DNA from: Syngnathus acus
Lineage: Eukaryota; Chordata; Actinopteri; Syngnathiformes; Syngnathidae
Assembly: GCF_901709675.1 (NCBI RefSeq)
Contig: NW_023590221.1
Location: 267,219 to 331,218, forward strand
Reading direction: 5' to 3'
Length of the DNA stretch: 64,000 nucleotides
In this document: piece by piece, positions 61,315-64,000 of the stretch
Numbering within the stretch: position 1 is the stretch's first letter
Layout of the letters: each line of letters opens with the position of its first letter
Notes under the pieces: model-generated
Databases searched by the model: none
The model's input: the letters and a program-made list of their open reading frames with translations, nothing else
Told to the model about the DNA's origin: nothing
Position numbers and translations under genes: made by a program

Positions 61315-61387
61315 TGCCATGACCAAGATGTTAACTGGGGTTGCTGCGGCCACAACGCAGAGTACTAACCACTATACGATCGTGGCC
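61315..61387 (-). pseudogene. tRNA-His (GTG), probably decayed
   Basis: The minus strand contains the tRNA-His D arm (CGTATAGTGGTTAGTACTCTG) and a perfect anticodon stem CTGCG/CGCAG around loop TTGTGGC (GTG). The T loop is TTAACAT instead of TTCGAAT, with one T-stem and one acceptor mismatch. The surrounding sequence (CATTGTCCAAAAG, CAATTTGATTATGCC) also flanks the tRNA-His relic near 33720-33840. Confidence 0.7.
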
Positions 61388-61429
61388 AATATGCACAACT
61401 GATTTAATGGTCCTGCATACAATCGTGTA

Positions 61430-61482
61430 GTGTTTAATTCCGTTGTGTTCGATTCGAATCTGGGTTATGGCATAATCAAATT
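61430..61482 (+). pseudogene. tRNA-His-like 3' half
   Basis: GTTCGATTCGAATCTGGGTTATGGC resembles the T arm and acceptor of tRNA-His, in a repeat also present inverted at about 33785-33840. Confidence 0.45.
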
Positions 61483-61483
61483 A

Positions 61484-61572
61484 CCGTTTTTTTCCATGTA
61501 TAATGCGCAAAATTTAACTAATTTATTGTCCTAAAATCTGGGGTGCGCATTATACATGGGTACAATTTTTTT
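61484..61572 (+). repeat. Inverted-repeat MITE-like end
   Basis: CCATGTATAATGCGCA (61494) and TGCGCATTATACATGG (61541) form a hairpin with about 30 bp between. The motif is a familiar terminus of short DNA elements in fish. Confidence 0.6.
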
Positions 61573-62066
61573 TATTTTTTTTTTATTTTATTTTGTTTTG
61601 TGAAGAAAATCATGGTACAACAATTTTTGAAGAAAATCTTGTCACGGATGGTTCTTTACAACGTCACTTTCCTCTCTTTTCATTTTAACCTAACTGATCG
61701 CGGTGGTGCCTTTCTGGGCAGTCGGAGAAATCACGGCAACAAAAAAAATACATCCAGCCTAGTTAAGAAATCACCAGAAAGATCACCATGACAATTGTGA
61801 ATAATAAATAAATAATTATTATATATATTATATATATTATTATTATAATAATAAATAATTGTGTTAAATAACTGGAACATCACTCAAATATTGGTGATCC
61901 AGTTGAGAGTCTCACATATTTCTTCGCTATGAGTTGCTACTGCATGTGCAGTGATACTGACCGGCAGAATAACATCCGGTTGTTCCCAAAGATGATCTTT
62001 TTTCTGAAATAATTTTATGTTTACGGACTAAGTAACCCGGCCGGGTCATACCAAAGACTATAAAAT
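61573..62066. other. No gene; AT-rich with (TA)n
   Basis: T-rich and AT-rich sequence with a TATATTATATATTA tract near 61820-61850. No protein or RNA feature recognised. Confidence 0.5.
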
Positions 62067-62292
62067 GGGACCCATTGCCTCCCTGCTTGGCACTCAGCAT
62101 TAAGGTGTTGGAATTGGGGGGTTAGATCACCAAATGATTCCCGAGCGCAGCGCCGCTGCTGCTCACTGCTCCCCTCTCCCCAGGGGATGGATCAAAATCA
62201 CACGGGGATGGGTCAAATGCAGAGGACAAATTTCACCACACCCAGACGCGTGTGTGACGATCATTGGGACTTTAAAAAAAAAAAAAAACGTT
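62067..62292 (+). mobile_element. Retroposed repeat with A tail (SINE-like)
   Basis: CTCCCTGCTTGGCACTCAGCATTAAGG, CAAATGATTCCCGAGCGCAGC, GGGGATGGGTCAAATGCAGAGGACAAATTTCACC and GATCATTGGGACTTT followed by an A run form a repeat very common in fish genomes. I do not know its formal family name. Confidence 0.6.
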
Positions 62293-62656
62293 GGAAACTT
62301 TGGAATCCAAAGTGCTTCCAAACGAATGACTTGAAGCCCAAAGGGGAGCGAATTTCATCGTCTTCTTGGACACTAGCCATAGCACCAGCCCAGGAGCCGC
62401 GTAGTTGTCGGCTCCCCTTTCACGTGCCTGCTCTGCTCACAACACAGCACGCCGCGTACTGCTCCCGGAAAGAGGAAGCAAGCAACAATGAACTGGATTT
62501 CAAAATAAAGTCGCGTCTAATGTCCGAGGTCAAACACGGCGATATAAATCGATGTTTACGTTTAGCATCGATGCCAATAAATCGTAGAGCATTATATCGA
62601 TTAATCGATGTGTATCGATGAATCGTTACACCCCTAGTTGATATCATACATCGTAA
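62293..62656. other. No recognisable feature
   Basis: Unassigned. TATAAATCGATG/ATCGATGTGTATCGATGAATCG motifs near 62540-62625 are low-complexity CGAT-rich sequence. Confidence 0.45.
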
Positions 62657-63142
62657 GATGGCGCCGCGGATGGCCACCTCGGTGACTCGCTCTATATTTG
62701 TATTTTACATCTTTTTTACCCTCACTTTGTATCATACTTCCGTTTGCCACGTAGAGCGCCGCAGCGTCAACTTGAGAGAGGATCTACATTCCTAACATTT
62801 CTATATGCTTTTCTAATTTTCCTCGCTTTTTACGTTTTTTACTCCAGTTTTGGGAGTTTACTATGTTGAAAGTCACGGACCGTCAATTCCTGCCATTTCA
62901 ACCACGTCACTGTTTGGCTCTCAGCGGAGGCTTCGTGGCTGTTTGTCTACCGTCGATCATCGGACACGTTAAGTATGGCTGCGGATCAAGAGGTTTGTAC
63001 GGCTTTGTGCACCAACTGCACCCTTCTCTTAGAGAGGTTGCCCTGCTAGAGGGACATGTCCGCCAGCTTGAGGAGAATAGTGTGATAACAGTAGATTTTG
63101 GCGGACACAGATGCGGACTGTAGTCAGCCCGCTAGCCCAGTT
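62657..63142 (+). mobile_element. CR1/L2-like LINE 5' end (ORF1 region)
   Basis: It starts AGATGGCGCCGCGGATGGCC, as at the 5' end of the family 2 LINE (27243 downward). The region near 62975-63060 encodes CTALCTNCTLLLERL and, in another frame, LLEGHVRQLEEN, typical of the cysteine-plus-coiled-coil ORF1 of this group. It is interrupted at 63143 by another LINE on the opposite strand. Confidence 0.65.
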
Positions 63143-64000
63143 AGCATTAGACTTAGACTTAGACAAACTTTTGTCATTTGTCAACACGGGTACACAAAAC
63201 GAAATTCGTTGCGTACGGCTTCAACAATGTAGTGGTATTGCGGCTGGTTAAAAAGTGACATTCTATAAAATATGAAATAAGATAAGTATAGAGTACAAAG
63301 TGGCAGCAGTGATAAAGTATGTAAACAGTGCAGGAGACAAAAACCGTATTTACAGTGTGCAGAGGAATGCTACGTTTGAATGTTCAACAGTCTGACGACA
63401 GCAGGGAAAAAACTATTGCAGAACCTGGTGGACCTGCAGCGGATGCTGCGAAACCTTCCCAGACGGCAGCAGGGAGAACAGTCCATGGTGAGGGTGTGAT
63501 GGTCACTGATAATATTACGGGCTCGGGACACGCAGCGCTGGGATGACAAGTCCTGAATGGAGGGAAGAGGAGCCCCGATGATCTTCTCTGCTGTCCTCAC
63601 CACTCTCCTCAGGTTTTTCCAATCGGAGGCGCTGCAACCTCCACACCACACACCGAGAGACAGCTTGTCAGAATGCTCTCTATGGTGCTTCGGTAGAACG
63701 TCCTCATGATGGGTGGGGGCAGGTGGGCTCTCCTCATCCTCCGCAGGAAGTACAAGCGCTTCTGTGCCCTCTTGACCAGTGTTGTGGTGTTCACAGTCCA
63801 GGTGAGGTCGTCTGTGATGTGGACCCCCAGGAATTTAGTGCTGCTGACCACCTCCACAGCTGAGCTGTTGATGATCAGTGGAGCGTGGTGAGGCTGGTTC
63901 TTCCTGAAGTCGACGATGATCTCCTTCGTCTTCTCCACATTCAGGATCAGGCTGTTTTCTCTGCACCAGCCCACCAACTGCTCCACCTCCTCTCTGTAGT
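63143..64000 (-). mobile_element. Family 4 LINE copy, continues past the window
   Basis: The 3' tail GACTTAGACTTAGAC lies at 63143. It is almost the same sequence as 42000-42893 reversed. The 5' part is outside the window. Confidence 0.88.
63370..64000 (-). pseudogene. Family 4 LINE RT C-terminal part
   Basis: From the window edge: EQLVGWCRENSLILNVEKTK, FLGVHITDDLTW, RTFYRSTIESILTSCLSV, a frameshift near 63640, RRVVRTAEKIIGAPLPSI, then a further frame change near 63505 relative to the intact copy, ending FFPAVVRLLNIQT at 63370. More damaged than 39852-42656. Confidence 0.85.

Overview
The window is repeat-dense eukaryotic DNA, almost certainly from a ray-finned (teleost) fish. This rests on CR1/L2-type LINEs with 3' simple-repeat tails, an RTE-type LINE of the craniofacial-development-protein-2-like kind, BEL/Pao and Gypsy LTR elements, a retrovirus-like element with envelope remnants, an HE1/V-SINE-like SINE, many hAT elements with 8-bp target duplications, and dispersed tRNA-derived repeats. 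I recognise no intact single-copy host protein gene. Nearly every protein-like stretch is a transposon or retroelement product, usually broken.

The dominant architecture is a large inverted duplication. Positions 1-8819 reappear, reverse complemented and nearly identical, at 48891-57050, with about 40 kb between. Read inward from its outer end, each arm holds the 3' end of a CR1/L2-like LINE, a cluster of tRNA genes and tRNA-derived repeats (Arg, Lys and five Met-type copies with different anticodons), a hAT element, tRNA debris, an AT-rich repeat, and an RTE LINE interrupted by a second hAT. The right arm lacks 645 bp of the RTE reverse transcriptase. The left arm ends exactly at a fragment of a hAT terminus. 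A more diverged inverted block, 10722-12230 against about 57020-58466, indicates an earlier duplication of the same neighbourhood.

Layout between the arms: 8857-10721 Gypsy remnant with a nested solo LTR; 10722-12230 old duplicate with a LINE fragment; 12309-13784 hAT with a nested LINE 3' end; 14478-17952 decayed LINE with a nested solo LTR; 18854-19226 solo LTR; about 19279-30491 endogenous retrovirus (LTR, tRNA-Trp primer site, gag, protease, truncated pol, env remnants) split by two LINEs (21279-23042 and 24055-27243); 30804-35290 hAT fragments, a SINE, and tRNA-Pro and tRNA-His relics; about 35830-51511 a single RTE LINE on the plus strand broken by an 11.3-kb BEL/Pao retrotransposon (37084-48362), which is itself broken by a LINE (39334-42893).

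Right of the right arm: a LINE copy and the old-duplicate flank (to 58466), a GC-rich minisatellite, tRNA-Arg and tRNA-His relics, a short ISL2EU-type DNA transposon derivative keeping the beginnings of both its genes (60196-61218), a SINE-like repeat, and a LINE 5' piece invaded by another LINE that runs off the window end.

The elements do not form a pathway. They record a nested insertion history, and target-site duplications fix much of its order. The parts most likely to have cellular function are the tRNA genes in the arms.
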